A stretch of DNA of 64,000 bases, from assembly GCF_017876755.1 (NCBI RefSeq), contig NZ_JAGIOO010000001.1, forward strand, positions 3,705,786 to 3,769,785, given 5' to 3'. Position 1 is the stretch's first letter; each line of letters begins with the position of its first letter. This document shows, piece after piece, positions 17,127-27,511 of the stretch. The DNA is from Crossiella equi (GTDB lineage: Bacteria > Actinomycetota > Actinomycetes > Mycobacteriales > Pseudonocardiaceae). A model generated the notes under the pieces. That model saw only the letters and a list, made by a program, of their open reading frames with translations, was not told where the DNA came from and made no database searches. Position numbers and translations under genes: made by a program.

Positions 17127-18299
17127 TCAGCGCCAGGCCGCGGCCAGCGTCACCGCCTGCTGCTGGTTCAGCCTCGGGTCGCACAGCGAGGTGTAGTTGC
17201 GGGACAGGTCGTCCGGCTCCACGCCCGCGCCCAGGCACTCGGTCACCGGGAACGGCGTGGCCTCCAGGTGCAGGCCGCCGGGCTGGCCGCCGTGGTCGCG
17301 CACGATCTGCTGGAACTGGGTGACCTCGGCCAGCAGGTCGGCCAGCAGGCGGGTCTTCACACCGCCCTGGGCGCTGACCGTGTTGCCGTGCATGGGATCG
17401 GTCAGCCAGATCACCGGGTGCCCGGCCGCGCGCACCGCGGCCACCAGGGGCGCCAGCTGCTGGATGTGACGGGCGCCGAAGCGGGCGATGAGCGTGAGCC
17501 GACCAGGCACGCGGTGCGGGTCCAGCACCTCGCACAGCTTCAGCAGGTCGGAGCGGTCGGTGGTCGGACCGGCCTTGCACGCCACCGGGTTGGCCACCGA
17601 GGCCAGCAGGCGCACGTGCGCGCCGTCCGGCTGGCGGGTGCGGTCGCCGATCCACGGCCAGTGCGTGGAGGCCAGGAAGGTCTCGTCGGTGTCGGTGCGG
17701 CGCAGCAGCGGCAGCTCGTAGTCCAGCACCAGCGCCTCGTGCGAGGTCCACACCGGCTGGCCGAACGGGCGACGGCCCGCGCGCAGGGCCGTCATCGCGG
17801 TGCTGGCCGCGTCGTAGCAGGCCAGCAGCCGGTCGGCGTCCGCGCGGCGGGCGGCGGGCTCGGCGTCGGGCAGGTTGACCAGGTGGCCCCGGAAGGAGGG
17901 CAGGTCCACATCGCCGCAGCGCTCGTTCGGCTTGGAGCGGGGCTTGGCGAACTGGCCCGCGAAGCGGCCGACCCGGGCGACCGGCAGGCCGCTGCCCCCG
18001 CCCACGACCCCGGCCAGGGCGTCCAGCATGGCCACCTTGCCCGCGATGTGCTCGGGCGTGCACTCCGCCGGGTCCTCGGCGCAGTCCCCGGCCTGCACGA
18101 CCTGGGCGCTGCCGCCCGCGACCTCGGCCAGCCAGCGCCGCAGGCCGTCGACCTCGGCCCAGTGCACCAGGCCCGGCCGGGCGGCCAGCTCGGCCCGGTT
18201 GGCAGCGGCCAGGGTCGGGTCGGCCCAGCTGGGCTGCTGCCGTGCGGGCAGCAGCTGCCAGTAGGCGAGCTCCTCCGCCGCGAGCGTCTGCGCGTACAC
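17127..18299 (-). CDS. Class II 3-deoxy-7-phosphoheptulonate (DAHP) synthase
   Basis: 390 residues of the plant/actinobacterial class II DAHP synthases, which condense phosphoenolpyruvate and erythrose-4-phosphate to open the shikimate pathway. Recognisable blocks are QAGDCAEDP, VGRFAGQFAKPRS, LPSFRGHLVN, STHWPWIGDRTRQPDG and WLTDPMHGNT. It is shorter than the housekeeping enzyme (about 460 aa), as is usual for copies in secondary-metabolite loci. GTG 18299 has GGAG upstream. It lies 15 nt downstream of the isochorismate synthase in the same direction, so the pair should raise chorismate and isochorismate supply together under iron control. Confidence 0.9.
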   Translation of the reverse strand: MYAQTLAAEELAYWQLLPARQQPSWADPTLAAANRAELAARPGLVHWAEVDGLRRWLAEVAGGSAQVVQAGDCAEDPAECTPEHIAGKVAMLDALAGVVGGGSGLPVARVGRFAGQFAKPRSKPNERCGDVDLPSFRGHLVNLPDAEPAARRADADRLLACYDAASTAMTALRAGRRPFGQPVWTSHEALVLDYELPLLRRTDTDETFLASTHWPWIGDRTRQPDGAHVRLLASVANPVACKAGPTTDRSDLLKLCEVLDPHRVPGRLTLIARFGARHIQQLAPLVAAVRAAGHPVIWLTDPMHGNTVSAQGGVKTRLLADLLAEVTQFQQIVRDHGGQPGGLHLEATPFPVTECLGAGVEPDDLSRNYTSLCDPRLNQQQAVTLAAAWR

Positions 18300-18314
18300 C
18301 CGTGCTCCTCCTGC

Positions 18315-19490
18315 TCAGGCGATCTGCTCGACGCCCATGGCCAGCAACAAGGTGCGGAACTTAGCGGCTGTCTCGGCCAGCTCCGCCTCCGGGCTGGAGT
18401 CGGCCACGATGCCCGCGCCCGCGAACAACCGCAACGAGTGATCATCGGCCTCAGCACAGCGGATGGTGACCACCCACTCGCCGTCACCGGCCGCGTCGCA
18501 CCAGCCCACCATGCCCGTGTAGAAGCCCCGGTCGAACGGTTCCAGCTCCCCGATGGTGGCACGGGCCGCCCGCACGGGCGTGCCGCACACCGCGGGTGTG
18601 GGGTGCAGGGCGGCGGCCAGCTCCAGCGCGGAGGCGCGCTCGTCGGCCAGCTCGCCGGTCACCCGGGTGGACAGGTGCCACATGGTCGCGGTGCGCACCA
18701 GCGAGGGCTCGGCCGGAACGTCCAGGGTGCGGCAGTACGGCCGCAGCGCGGCGGCCACCGCCTCCACCACCACGGCGTGCTCGTGCCGGTCCTTGGGCGA
18801 GACCAGCAGGGCGGCGGCGCGGCGCTGGTCCTCCTCCGGGTCCGTGCTGCGCGCGGCCGACCCGGCCAGCGGGTTGGACACCACGCTCGTCCCGCGGCGG
18901 GACAGCAGCAGCTCCGGGCTGGCCCCGACCAGGGTCCGGCCGGGCAGGTCGGCGGCAAAGGTGTACCCGGACGGGTCGCGCCGGGCCAGGTTGTTCAGCA
19001 GCCGACCGAGGTCGACCGTGGTCGGCGCGGTCAGCTCCAGGGAGCGGGCCAGCACGACCTTGTCCAGCTCGCCCGAGCGCAGCGGGTCCAGCGCGGCGCG
19101 CACCGAGCGCACGTACTCCGCGGGTTCGGGCACCGGGCGGATCTCCCACTCCGGCACGTTCATGCCCAGCTCGGGCAGCGCGTGCTCGGCGGTGAGCGGG
19201 GCGGCCCGCCGCACGGTCTCGGGCACCACGAGCGCGGCGGGGGCGTTGTGGTCGAAGGGCACCGCGCCGACCACGACCGAACCGGGGCGGCGCTCGGCCA
19301 GCAGTGCGGCCACGCGCGCGGGCAGGGCGCCCAGCTCGCCGGGACCGGCCGCACTGGGCACGGTGTCCGCCACGCCCTCGGCCAGCTGCGTGCCGCGGGG
19401 GGAGGAGAAGAAGAAGGACGAACCGGCGCGGTAGCCGGAGAGCAGCTCGACTGGGCTCACGGGGGCGGAGACCTCGTGCTGCGTGGGCAT
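18315..19490 (-). CDS. Isochorismate synthase (DhbC/EntC type)
   Basis: 391 residues of the chorismate-binding family; converts chorismate to isochorismate, the precursor of 2,3-dihydroxybenzoate, salicylate or menaquinone. Diagnostic parts are [12 protein letters not shown] (catalytic Lys region), [10 protein letters not shown] and the C-terminal [22 protein letters not shown] 19490 has GAGGAA upstream; the iron box at 19518-19536 is just before it, which favours a siderophore role over menaquinone. The downstream DAHP synthase is probably in the same operon. DhbA, DhbB, DhbE and NRPS genes are not in this window. Confidence 0.9.
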   Translation of the reverse strand: MPTQHEVSAPVSPVELLSGYRAGSSFFFSSPRGTQLAEGVADTVPSAAGPGELGALPARVAALLAERRPGSVVVGAVPFDHNAPAALVVPETVRRAAPLTAEHALPELGMNVPEWEIRPVPEPAEYVRSVRAALDPLRSGELDKVVLARSLELTAPTTVDLGRLLNNLARRDPSGYTFAADLPGRTLVGASPELLLSRRGTSVVSNPLAGSAARSTDPEEDQRRAAALLVSPKDRHEHAVVVEAVAAALRPYCRTLDVPAEPSLVRTATMWHLSTRVTGELADERASALELAAALHPTPAVCGTPVRAARATIGELEPFDRGFYTGMVGWCDAAGDGEWVVTIRCAEADDHSLRLFAGAGIVADSSPEAELAETAAKFRTLLLAMGVEQIA

Positions 19491-19517
19491 GCTTCCTCGC
19501 TTCTTCCACAAACCCGA

Positions 19518-19536
19518 TAAGGGAAGGCTAACCTTC
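19518..19536. promoter_or_regulatory. IdeR/DmdR-type iron box
   Basis: TAAGGGAAGGCTAACCTTC matches the iron-box consensus at 13 of 19 positions, including an uninterrupted GGCTAACCT. It lies 28 bp upstream of the isochorismate synthase start. An overlapping partial half-site (GTTAGTAAAACCTA) follows at 19537-19550. Confidence 0.7.
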
Positions 19537-19708
19537 GTTAGTAAAACCTAGCTTGCCGCACCGGTCCAACGACCCACCGTTCGAGTGACACTGGTCACGG
19601 GGCGTGTTCACCTGCGCGGACGTTCGGCGGCCCGCCGATTAAGTGCCGTACCCCTACCTAGTCAGTCCCGGATTGTGCTGCGCCATTCGGCCCAGGACTC
19701 TGCGATTC

Positions 19709-20644
19709 ATGCGCCTGAGCCCGTTCCCGCTGCCCGCCCCCCGCATCGGCGAGGCCGAGGCAGCCGTCCCGGAGAGCTTCCCGGCCGCCCTGACCGAGGC
19801 CATCGAACGCAGCGGACTCAGCCTGGACTCCATCCAGCGGCGGCTGCGGCAGCGGGGCGTGCGGGTGAGCCTGTCCACACTGAGCTACTGGCGGCGCGGC
19901 CGCAGCCAGCCCGAGCGCCGCGAGTCCCTGGTCGCGGTGGGCGTGCTGGAGGAGGTGCTCGGCCTGCCCCGGCACACGCTGCTGTCCCTGCTGGGCCCGC
20001 GCCGCCCGCGCGGCCGCTGGCTCTCCCGCAGCCTGCCGGTGCGCCCGCTGGACACGCTGTGGGAGGAGGCGGCCCCGCTGTCCGGGCTGCTGGAGTCGCT
20101 CGGCGCGCCCACCGAGGACCAGGTCACCTACCTGAGCCTGCACGAGCTGCACGCGGTGGACGAGCAGGGCCGGGACCGGGCCAGCGTGATCCGCGCGGTG
20201 GTGCGGGCCGAGGTGGACGGCGTGGACCGGTGCGCGGTGACCTACCGGGGCGAGCGCACCCCGCCCGCGATCTCGGCCCGCCGCTCCTGCCGCCTGGGCC
20301 GCGTGCGCACCTGCGCCGGGCAGCTCGCGGTGGCCGAGCTGATCATGGACCGGGTGCTGCGCGCGGGGGAGACCGCGGTGCTGGAGTACGAGGTGGTCTG
20401 GCCGGTCGGGCAGTCCTCGGCACACCGGCTGCACCGTTTCCGGCGCCCGGTGCGCGAGTACGTGGCACAGGTGGAGTTCCACCGCGACGCGGTGCCCAGC
20501 CGCTGTTTCCAGACCTACCGGCACGGCCTGCGCGCCACCGAGATGGGCCGCCGGGACCTGTGGATCGGCGCGTTCCGCACCGCGCACATGGTGGCCCTGG
20601 ACGTGCCCGCCGGCATTGTCGGCCTGCGCTGGGAGTGGAACTAG
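19709..20644 (+). CDS. Helix-turn-helix protein of unknown function
   Basis: 311 residues. The N-terminal part (about 30-85), with LDSIQRRLRQRGVRVSLSTL and YWRRGRSQPE, reads as an XRE-like HTH that contacts DNA. The remaining 220 residues match no domain I recognise; they are rich in charged beta-type segments and contain two Cys (RRSCRLGRVRTC). I chose ATG 19709 (MRLSPFPLP), though the frame is open to 19643 and the start is uncertain. It is convergent with the subtilase gene and shares a strong terminator with it. Probably a regulator. Confidence 0.6.
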   Translation: MRLSPFPLPAPRIGEAEAAVPESFPAALTEAIERSGLSLDSIQRRLRQRGVRVSLSTLSYWRRGRSQPERRESLVAVGVLEEVLGLPRHTLLSLLGPRRPRGRWLSRSLPVRPLDTLWEEAAPLSGLLESLGAPTEDQVTYLSLHELHAVDEQGRDRASVIRAVVRAEVDGVDRCAVTYRGERTPPAISARRSCRLGRVRTCAGQLAVAELIMDRVLRAGETAVLEYEVVWPVGQSSAHRLHRFRRPVREYVAQVEFHRDAVPSRCFQTYRHGLRATEMGRRDLWIGAFRTAHMVALDVPAGIVGLRWEWN

Positions 20645-20648
20645 GAAA

Positions 20649-20672
20649 GGGGGCCCCCTTCCGAGGGCCCCC
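20649..20672. terminator. Bidirectional hairpin terminator
   Basis: GGGGGCCC / GGGCCCCC stem with an 8-nt loop in the 33-bp gap between the convergent HTH and subtilase genes. Preceded by GGAAA and followed by GTTCC. Confidence 0.8.
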
Positions 20673-20677
20673 GTTCC

Positions 20678-21829
<1,152 letters not shown>

Positions 21830-22016
21830 GTGCCGAACCTTCCGATCGCAGGGAATCGTTGGTCGATGCGTGTTCGAGGCTAGGACCGATCACAGCCTTC
21901 ACAGCCGTTTCAGTTTCGTTCGGACGGACAACGGTGAAAACCCTTCGTCCGGAGGGCAGCAGCACCGGCCCGGACCGGCGAAGATGTGCATTGGTTCACA
22001 CACCTGGGGAGCACGC

Positions 22017-24875
22017 ATGGCGCAGGAGAACGGACTCCGCACCAGCTCGCCGGTGCTCGTCGGCCGTCACCGCGAGCTGGGCATCCTGGCCGAGGCGGTG
22101 GCGCGGCCACCCGCACTGGCACTGCTGGAGGGCGAGGCCGGGATCGGCAAGACCCGCCTGGTCCGGGAGCTGCTCGGCCGCACCGGCACCCCGGCACTGC
22201 TCGGGCACTGCCAGCCGCTGCGCGAGCCGTTCCCGTACGGGCCGGTGCTGGAGGCGCTCGGCGCGCTCGGGCCCCGGCTGACCGGCGGGCTGAACCCGGT
22301 GACCGGGGTGCTGCGGCCGCTGCTGCCGGAGATCGCCGCGAAGCTGCCGCCCCAGCCCGAGCCCCTGGGCGACCCGGCGGGTGAGCGGCACCGGCTGTTC
22401 CGGGCGGTGCGCGAGCTGCTGGTGGCCGCCGGACCGGTGCTGCTGGTGGTGGAGGACCTGCACTGGGCCGACGACGGCACCCGTGAGGTGCTGCGCTTCC
22501 TGCTCGACTCGCCGCCGCCGGAGACCTCGGTGGTGCTCACCTACCGCCGCGAGGACCTGGGCGGGGCGCTGCTGGGCAGCGCGTTCCGGCCCGCGCACGG
22601 GGTCAGCGCGGCCGTGCTGCGGCTGAGCCCCCTGGACGTCGCGGGCGTGCGCGAGCTGGCCAACGCAATCCTTGGCACCGCGCCCGCCGCCGGGTTCGCC
22701 GCCCGGCTGCACGAGCGCACCGCGGGCATCCCGTTCGTGGTGGAGGAGGCCCTGCACGCCCTGCACGACACCGAGGGCGGGCTGCGCACCGCCACCGCGC
22801 GCAGGCTGCTGGACCATCTGCGGGTGCCGGTGCTGCTGCGCGAGGCGACCACCGAGCGCCTGGCCGCGCTGGACCCGTTGTCGGCCAAGGTGGTCCGCAC
22901 GGCCGCGGTGCTGGGCGTGCCCGCCGAGGAGGACCTGCTCGCCGCGGTCGTCGGTGCCTCGCCGGAGGAGGTCGCCACCGCCCTGGTGCAAGCGTTGGCG
23001 GCCACCGTGCTGCACGAGCTGCCCGGCCGCCGCTACGGCTTCCGGCACTCCCTGGCCCGCGAGGCCGTCTACGACACCATCACCGGCCCGGAGCGCAGGC
23101 AGCTGCACGCGCGCGCCGCCGCCGAGCTGGCCGGGGCCGAGCCCACCCCGTGGATGCAGCTGGCCCGGCACAGCAGGGAGTCCGGGCAGCGCGCGGACTG
23201 GCTGCGGCACACCGAGGCCGCCGCCGACCAGGCGGGCGCGGTCGGCGAGGCGGGTCTGGCCACCGAGCTGTACCGGCAGCTGGTCGAGGCGCCCGAGCTG
23301 ACCACACCGGACGTGGACCGCATCGCGGGCAAGCTCGGCGCGGCCGCGGTGCTCGGGGTCGAACAGCTGGACGACTCCGCGGTGCTGCGCCGCGTGCTGG
23401 CCGATCCCCGCCTGTCCCCCGCCGCGCGCGGCACCGCCCGGCTGAACCTGGGCTTCCTGCTGGTGCGCGAGACCGGCGGGCTGGCCGAGGGGCACCGGGA
23501 CATCGAGGCGGCCATCGAGGAGCTGGGCGCGCGCTCGGCCCTGGGCGCCAAGGCGATGTCGGTGCTGGCGCAGCCGTTCCGGGGCACCGTGCCGCTGGCG
23601 GACAACCTGCGCTGGATGGCCCGCGTGCAGGAGGCCATCGACAGCGACATCGACCCGGACCTGCGGCTGAACCTGCTGGCCAACCAGCTCGGCTCGCGCG
23701 TGCACATCGGCGACGGCACGGTCGGCCCGGACCTGGCGCGGCTGCCCCGGCAGGCCGCCAGCCCGCTCGGGCGGCAGCACCTGACCAGGGCCTTCTGCAA
23801 CCTCGGGGACGCCTACGCCACCACCGGGCACTACCGGCAGGCCCGCGAGTGGCTGGCCCCCGGCCTGCGCATGGCGGGCGAGCTCGGCATGCCGTTCATC
23901 GTCAGCGTCGCGCGCGCCACCCAGGCCCGGCTGGACTTCTCCACCGGCACCTGGACCGGGCTGGCGCAGCGGTGCGCGCGGATGCTGGAGGACTACCGCG
24001 ACCTGCGCCCGGTGGCCACCGAGATCTCCCTGGTGCTGGGCCAGCTGGCGGTGGCGCGCGGGGAGTGGCCGGAGGCCGAGCGGCACCTGGGCGCGACCGG
24101 CCTGGACACCCCGGACGACGCGTTCACCCCGGTGGTCATGGTGGCCTCGGCCGCGTACACGCAGATGCTGCTCTCCCGCGAGGAGGACGAGAGCGCGCTC
24201 GCGCACGCCGAGCTGGGGCTGTCCATCGTGCGGCGCAAGGAGATCTGGCTGTGGGCGGCCGAGCTGCTGCCGCTGGCCGTGCGGGCGTACCTGCGCACCG
24301 GGCGGCTGCCCGCCGCGGTCGAGCTGCTGGCCACCTTCACCGAGCGGACCCGCGACCGGGACGCCCCGCTGGCCTCCGCCGCCGCCCTGGCCGGGGAGGG
24401 CCTGCTGCTGGGCGCCCAGGGCAGGCTGACCGCGGGCGCGCGGGCGCTGTGCGCGGCGGCCGCCGCCTACGCCGCGCTGCCCAACCCGTACCTGGCCGCG
24501 CAGGCCCGGCAGGAGGCCGCACGGCTGCGGCTGGAGGCGGGGCGGCCCGCCGAACCCGAGCTGGCCGAGGCCGCCTCGGCCTTCGACGGGCTGGGCGCCA
24601 CCCGGGACGCGGCCGCGTGCAGGCACCTGCTGCGCGAACGCGGCCTGCCCGCGCCCGCACCGGCCGCATCCGCCCGGCGCGGCAGGCGTGGCTACGGCGC
24701 CGAGCTGTCCCCGCGCGAGCGCGAGGTGGCCCGGCTGCTCGGGCGCGGGCGGACCAACCGGGAGATCGCCGAGGTCCTCTTCCTGTCACCGCGCACGGTC
24801 GAGCAGCACGTGGCGAAGGTGCTACGCAAGCTCGGGGTCAGCTCCAGGAGTGACCTGGTCGATCTCACGCGGTAG
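22017..24875 (+). CDS. LAL-type LuxR-family regulator (AAA ATPase plus LuxR HTH)
   Basis: 952 residues, the usual size of large ATP-binding LuxR regulators. The N-terminal ATPase has Walker A GEAGIGKT (Lys45) and Walker B-like LLVVEDLHWADD. A long helical TPR-like middle section follows, and a C-terminal LuxR HTH: LSPREREVARLLGRGRTNRE then SPRTVEQHVAKVLRKLGVSS. LAL proteins often activate secondary-metabolite or sugar-utilisation genes; the target here is not evident. ATG 22017 has GGGGAG 5 nt upstream, which is why I prefer it to the longer open frame. It is divergent from the subtilase gene. Confidence 0.88.
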   Translation: MAQENGLRTSSPVLVGRHRELGILAEAVARPPALALLEGEAGIGKTRLVRELLGRTGTPALLGHCQPLREPFPYGPVLEALGALGPRLTGGLNPVTGVLRPLLPEIAAKLPPQPEPLGDPAGERHRLFRAVRELLVAAGPVLLVVEDLHWADDGTREVLRFLLDSPPPETSVVLTYRREDLGGALLGSAFRPAHGVSAAVLRLSPLDVAGVRELANAILGTAPAAGFAARLHERTAGIPFVVEEALHALHDTEGGLRTATARRLLDHLRVPVLLREATTERLAALDPLSAKVVRTAAVLGVPAEEDLLAAVVGASPEEVATALVQALAATVLHELPGRRYGFRHSLAREAVYDTITGPERRQLHARAAAELAGAEPTPWMQLARHSRESGQRADWLRHTEAAADQAGAVGEAGLATELYRQLVEAPELTTPDVDRIAGKLGAAAVLGVEQLDDSAVLRRVLADPRLSPAARGTARLNLGFLLVRETGGLAEGHRDIEAAIEELGARSALGAKAMSVLAQPFRGTVPLADNLRWMARVQEAIDSDIDPDLRLNLLANQLGSRVHIGDGTVGPDLARLPRQAASPLGRQHLTRAFCNLGDAYATTGHYRQAREWLAPGLRMAGELGMPFIVSVARATQARLDFSTGTWTGLAQRCARMLEDYRDLRPVATEISLVLGQLAVARGEWPEAERHLGATGLDTPDDAFTPVVMVASAAYTQMLLSREEDESALAHAELGLSIVRRKEIWLWAAELLPLAVRAYLRTGRLPAAVELLATFTERTRDRDAPLASAAALAGEGLLLGAQGRLTAGARALCAAAAAYAALPNPYLAAQARQEAARLRLEAGRPAEPELAEAASAFDGLGATRDAAACRHLLRERGLPAPAPAASARRGRRGYGAELSPREREVARLLGRGRTNREIAEVLFLSPRTVEQHVAKVLRKLGVSSRSDLVDLTR

Positions 24876-25244
24876 CCCGATCGGGCAGCCACAAGTGCGC
24901 TCGTTCGGGCGTGCTCGGCGTACCGACCGCTCAGCAAGGTTCTTACCAACGCCCTGATCAGGGAGAATCCTCAACCGCGGTCAGCACCCGCCTGGCCACT
25001 CTGAGCTGCGACGAAGCCCACAGGCCAACTTTCGTCACCGAGAGTGACAGCTCAGAGTCATTGTTACGTGATTCAGGTGAGACGTCGCAGCTTCATTTGA
25101 GCTTTTGCCAACACACTGGCGAGGGTTGCGACACATTGGCCAGACTGGCTATGGGGCGGCAGGTCGATCACCACCGGGGCCCGGTGACCGACCAACTCGG
25201 GGTGCCCGTCAGCCCGATTGCCGCAGCGCGCACCGGGAGGAAGG
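24876..25244. other. 369-bp intergenic region, probable promoter
   Basis: No convincing gene; noticeably less GC-rich than its surroundings. It holds a small inverted repeat GTCAC-CGAGA-GTGAC (about 25035-25049). TTGCGA, an 18-bp gap and TATGGG form a weak sigma-70-like promoter candidate for the downstream XRE-NB-ARC gene. Confidence 0.4.
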
Positions 25245-27044
25245 ATGTCCGCTGTTCAAAATTCAACACCGGATGAGGTTCGTTTAACGTCTGGGGACTT
25301 CGGGGGAATGCTCCTCAGGCACCGGCGAGCCAACGGCCTGACCCAGGAAGACCTGGCGATGTGCTCCGGGTTGAGCGTTCGCACCATCAGTGATCTTGAG
25401 AGGGGGCGGGCTCGGGGGCCGCAACAGCGCACCGTGGGAGCACTGGCGGTGACGTTGCGCCTGGCCGGCGACGAACTGAGGGAGTTCGAGCGGGCCGCAC
25501 GGGCTGGACGATTCAGGCTGAGCCGGAATGGGGACCGGCCTGCCGTGCTGCAAGCACACGGGACCGCTGGGGCGTCCCGGGTGGGCTTCGGCAACTTGGA
25601 ACTGCCGAAACTCGCCGAAGAGCTCACCGGCCGCGGCGCCGATCTGGACTGGCTGCGGGCCATGGCGAGGGCGTCCCGCGCGTCCGCGCCGCGCACCGTG
25701 GTGCTGACCGGCCCGACCGGCGTCGGCACCACCGCACTGGCCATCACCTTGGCCAGGCAGCTGACCCGGGACTTCCCCGGTGGTCAGTTCTTCGTCAACC
25801 TCCGGGCCAACAGCGACCGCCCGTTGCACCCGGGGGCTGCCATGGGAATGCTGCTCGGCGCCCTGGGGGTGCCCCGGGATGGCATCCCGACCGAGCTGGA
25901 GGCGCGGGCGAGGCTCTACCGCTCGCTGCTGCACGGACGACGCGCGTTGATCGTGCTGGACAACGCGGTCTCCGAGGCACAGGTGCAGCCACTGCTGCCG
26001 GTCAGCTCCACCTGCCTGGTGATGATCACCAGCAGGCAGCCGCTGACCGGGCTGACCGCGGTGCAGCGCCTCCAGGTCGAACCGCTGGCCGAACACGAGG
26101 CGATGGCCGTGCTGGGCCGTGCCGTCGGTCCGCACCGGGCGACCGCCCAGCAGGAGCAGCTGCGCCACCTCGCCCGCCTGTGCGGGAGGCTGCCCCTGGC
26201 ACTGCGACTGGTCGGCGGCATGCTGGCCGGTCACCCCCAGCTGCCCGCCGTCGAGCTGAGCAAGCACCTGCTCGAGGCGGGACGCCGGATCGCACCGACC
26301 GTGCGAGGGAGCGTGCCCGTGCACGCCGCCCTCGCCGTGGCCTACCGGTTGCTGCGCCCGGCCGCCCAGCTGGCCCTGCGCCGCCTGGCCCTCTCCCCTG
26401 AGGCCAGGTACTGCGCGGAGGTGGTCAGCGTGCTCACCGAGGTGACCTCGACCGAGGGCACCGCGATCCTCAACGAGCTGGCCGTCAGCGGCCTGCTCAA
26501 CCCGGTCGCCGACCGGGACCAGTACACCTGCCACGAGGTGGTCCGGGCCTTCGCCGAGGACCGGCTGCGCGAGGAGAGCGACCCCATCGCCCGCTTCGCC
26601 GCGGAGAACCGCCTGCTGGACTGGCTGATCCACACCGCGATCAGCATCAGCAGCGTCTACGAGCAGCCGAAACCCGGTGCCCTGGGCCGTTTCGCGGCCC
26701 GGGACCACCGGCTCGGCGTCGACCTGGCCGGGGTGGAGGAGTTCGACCGCCTCCGCGCCACCTCCGCGGTGGACATCACCACCGTCCCCCAGGAGGGCCG
26801 GGCCCTGCACCTGCTGCGGCAGGCGCTGGTACTGGCACGACGGCTCGGCGACAAGCGCAAGGAGGGGTACGTGCTGCTCTACCTGGGCACGGCCAACGAA
26901 CGCCTCCAGCGCCACCAGGAAGGCGTCGACCACTACCTGCGGTCGGCCGCGGTGTTCCGGGAGATCGGCAGCCGCACCGGCGAGGCGGCGGCACTGGGCA
27001 ACATCGCCCACGCGGCGACCCCGGCCCAGCGGATCACCATGTAG
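25245..27044 (+). CDS. XRE-HTH / NB-ARC / TPR regulator with altered Walker A
   Basis: 599 residues. N-terminal XRE HTH (about 18-80: LLRHRRANGLTQEDLAMCSG, SVRTISDLERGR), then an NB-ARC module, then short TPR-like repeats (EGYVLLYLGTANERLQRHQE). The protein ends soon after the TPR start, so it is short for the family. The P-loop reads GPTGVGTT: the invariant Lys is Thr at about 162, although Walker B (ALIVLDNA) and GRLPLALRLVGG are kept. ATP binding may be lost, leaving a DNA-binding scaffold. ATG 25245 is preceded by GGGAGGAAGG, a strong ribosome site. It is followed by a terminator and the 22-bp array. Confidence 0.82.
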   Translation: MSAVQNSTPDEVRLTSGDFGGMLLRHRRANGLTQEDLAMCSGLSVRTISDLERGRARGPQQRTVGALAVTLRLAGDELREFERAARAGRFRLSRNGDRPAVLQAHGTAGASRVGFGNLELPKLAEELTGRGADLDWLRAMARASRASAPRTVVLTGPTGVGTTALAITLARQLTRDFPGGQFFVNLRANSDRPLHPGAAMGMLLGALGVPRDGIPTELEARARLYRSLLHGRRALIVLDNAVSEAQVQPLLPVSSTCLVMITSRQPLTGLTAVQRLQVEPLAEHEAMAVLGRAVGPHRATAQQEQLRHLARLCGRLPLALRLVGGMLAGHPQLPAVELSKHLLEAGRRIAPTVRGSVPVHAALAVAYRLLRPAAQLALRRLALSPEARYCAEVVSVLTEVTSTEGTAILNELAVSGLLNPVADRDQYTCHEVVRAFAEDRLREESDPIARFAAENRLLDWLIHTAISISSVYEQPKPGALGRFAARDHRLGVDLAGVEEFDRLRATSAVDITTVPQEGRALHLLRQALVLARRLGDKRKEGYVLLYLGTANERLQRHQEGVDHYLRSAAVFREIGSRTGEAAALGNIAHAATPAQRITM

Positions 27045-27055
27045 GACAGACGAAC

Positions 27056-27089
27056 GGGAACCGGGGCGGCTTCAGCCACCCCGGTTCCC
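27056..27089. terminator. Hairpin terminator of the XRE-NB-ARC gene
   Basis: Perfect 11-bp stem GGGAACCGGGG / CCCCGGTTCCC with a 12-nt loop that can itself pair, 12 nt after the stop codon. Confidence 0.8.
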
Positions 27090-27104
27090 ACCCTGCCCCG
27101 CTCG

Positions 27105-27298
27105 GCCAACACGAGGTACGCCGACGGCCAACACGAGGTACGCCGACGGCCAACACGGGGTACGAAACCGGCCAACACGAGGTACGAGGACGGCCAACAC
27201 GAGGTACGAGACGGGCCAACACGCCGACGGAGGGCAAACCCCGGGCGTGTTGGCCGCTCCTGCACGCCGTGTTGGCCGGGCGCGTACCTCGTGTTGGC
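27105..27298. repeat. Phased 22-bp repeat array, direct then inverted
   Basis: Six GCCAACAC words start at 27105, 27127, 27149, 27171, 27193 and 27215, exactly 22 bp apart; the first five continue as GAGGTAC or GGGGTAC. Three mirror copies (GTGTTGGC) end at 27254, 27276 and 27298, again 22 bp apart. The word and period are those of the modules at 2525-2868. The two halves can fold into a long hairpin. The array lies between convergent genes; open frames across it are artefacts. Confidence 0.88.
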
Positions 27299-27393
27299 CG
27301 TTCCGGTCGGGTGTCTTGGTTGGTGCGGTTGGGATTCGGGAGGCGGGCGTGGTGTGGCGCCGGAGGCGACACCCCCGCCAACACCTGGCCGTT

Positions 27394-27489
27394 GTGTTTT
27401 TCGCGTGACCTTGCCGCGGCCTCGACACGCCGAAGCTTGCTTCGCGCGTGACGAGGCCGCGGCGAGGTCACTCCCCCAGCGAAAAACAC
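27394..27489. repeat. Long imperfect inverted repeat
   Basis: Two arms of about 45 bp (GTGTTTTTCGC...TGACCT..GCCGCGGCCTCG and its complement) with a tiny loop near 27438. The outer ends are an A/T run facing both ways, as in a bidirectional terminator. It lies 22 bp downstream of the methyltransferase stop and close to the 22-bp array. It may be a terminator or a MITE-like remnant. Confidence 0.75.
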
Positions 27490-27511
27490 CCGCGCGCGGA
27501 GCGCGCCAATG

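Noticed and set aside
8746-19490. A complete siderophore biosynthesis cluster
   Set aside because: Only uptake and precursor genes are here; no NRPS, NIS synthetase or dhbA/B/E was found.
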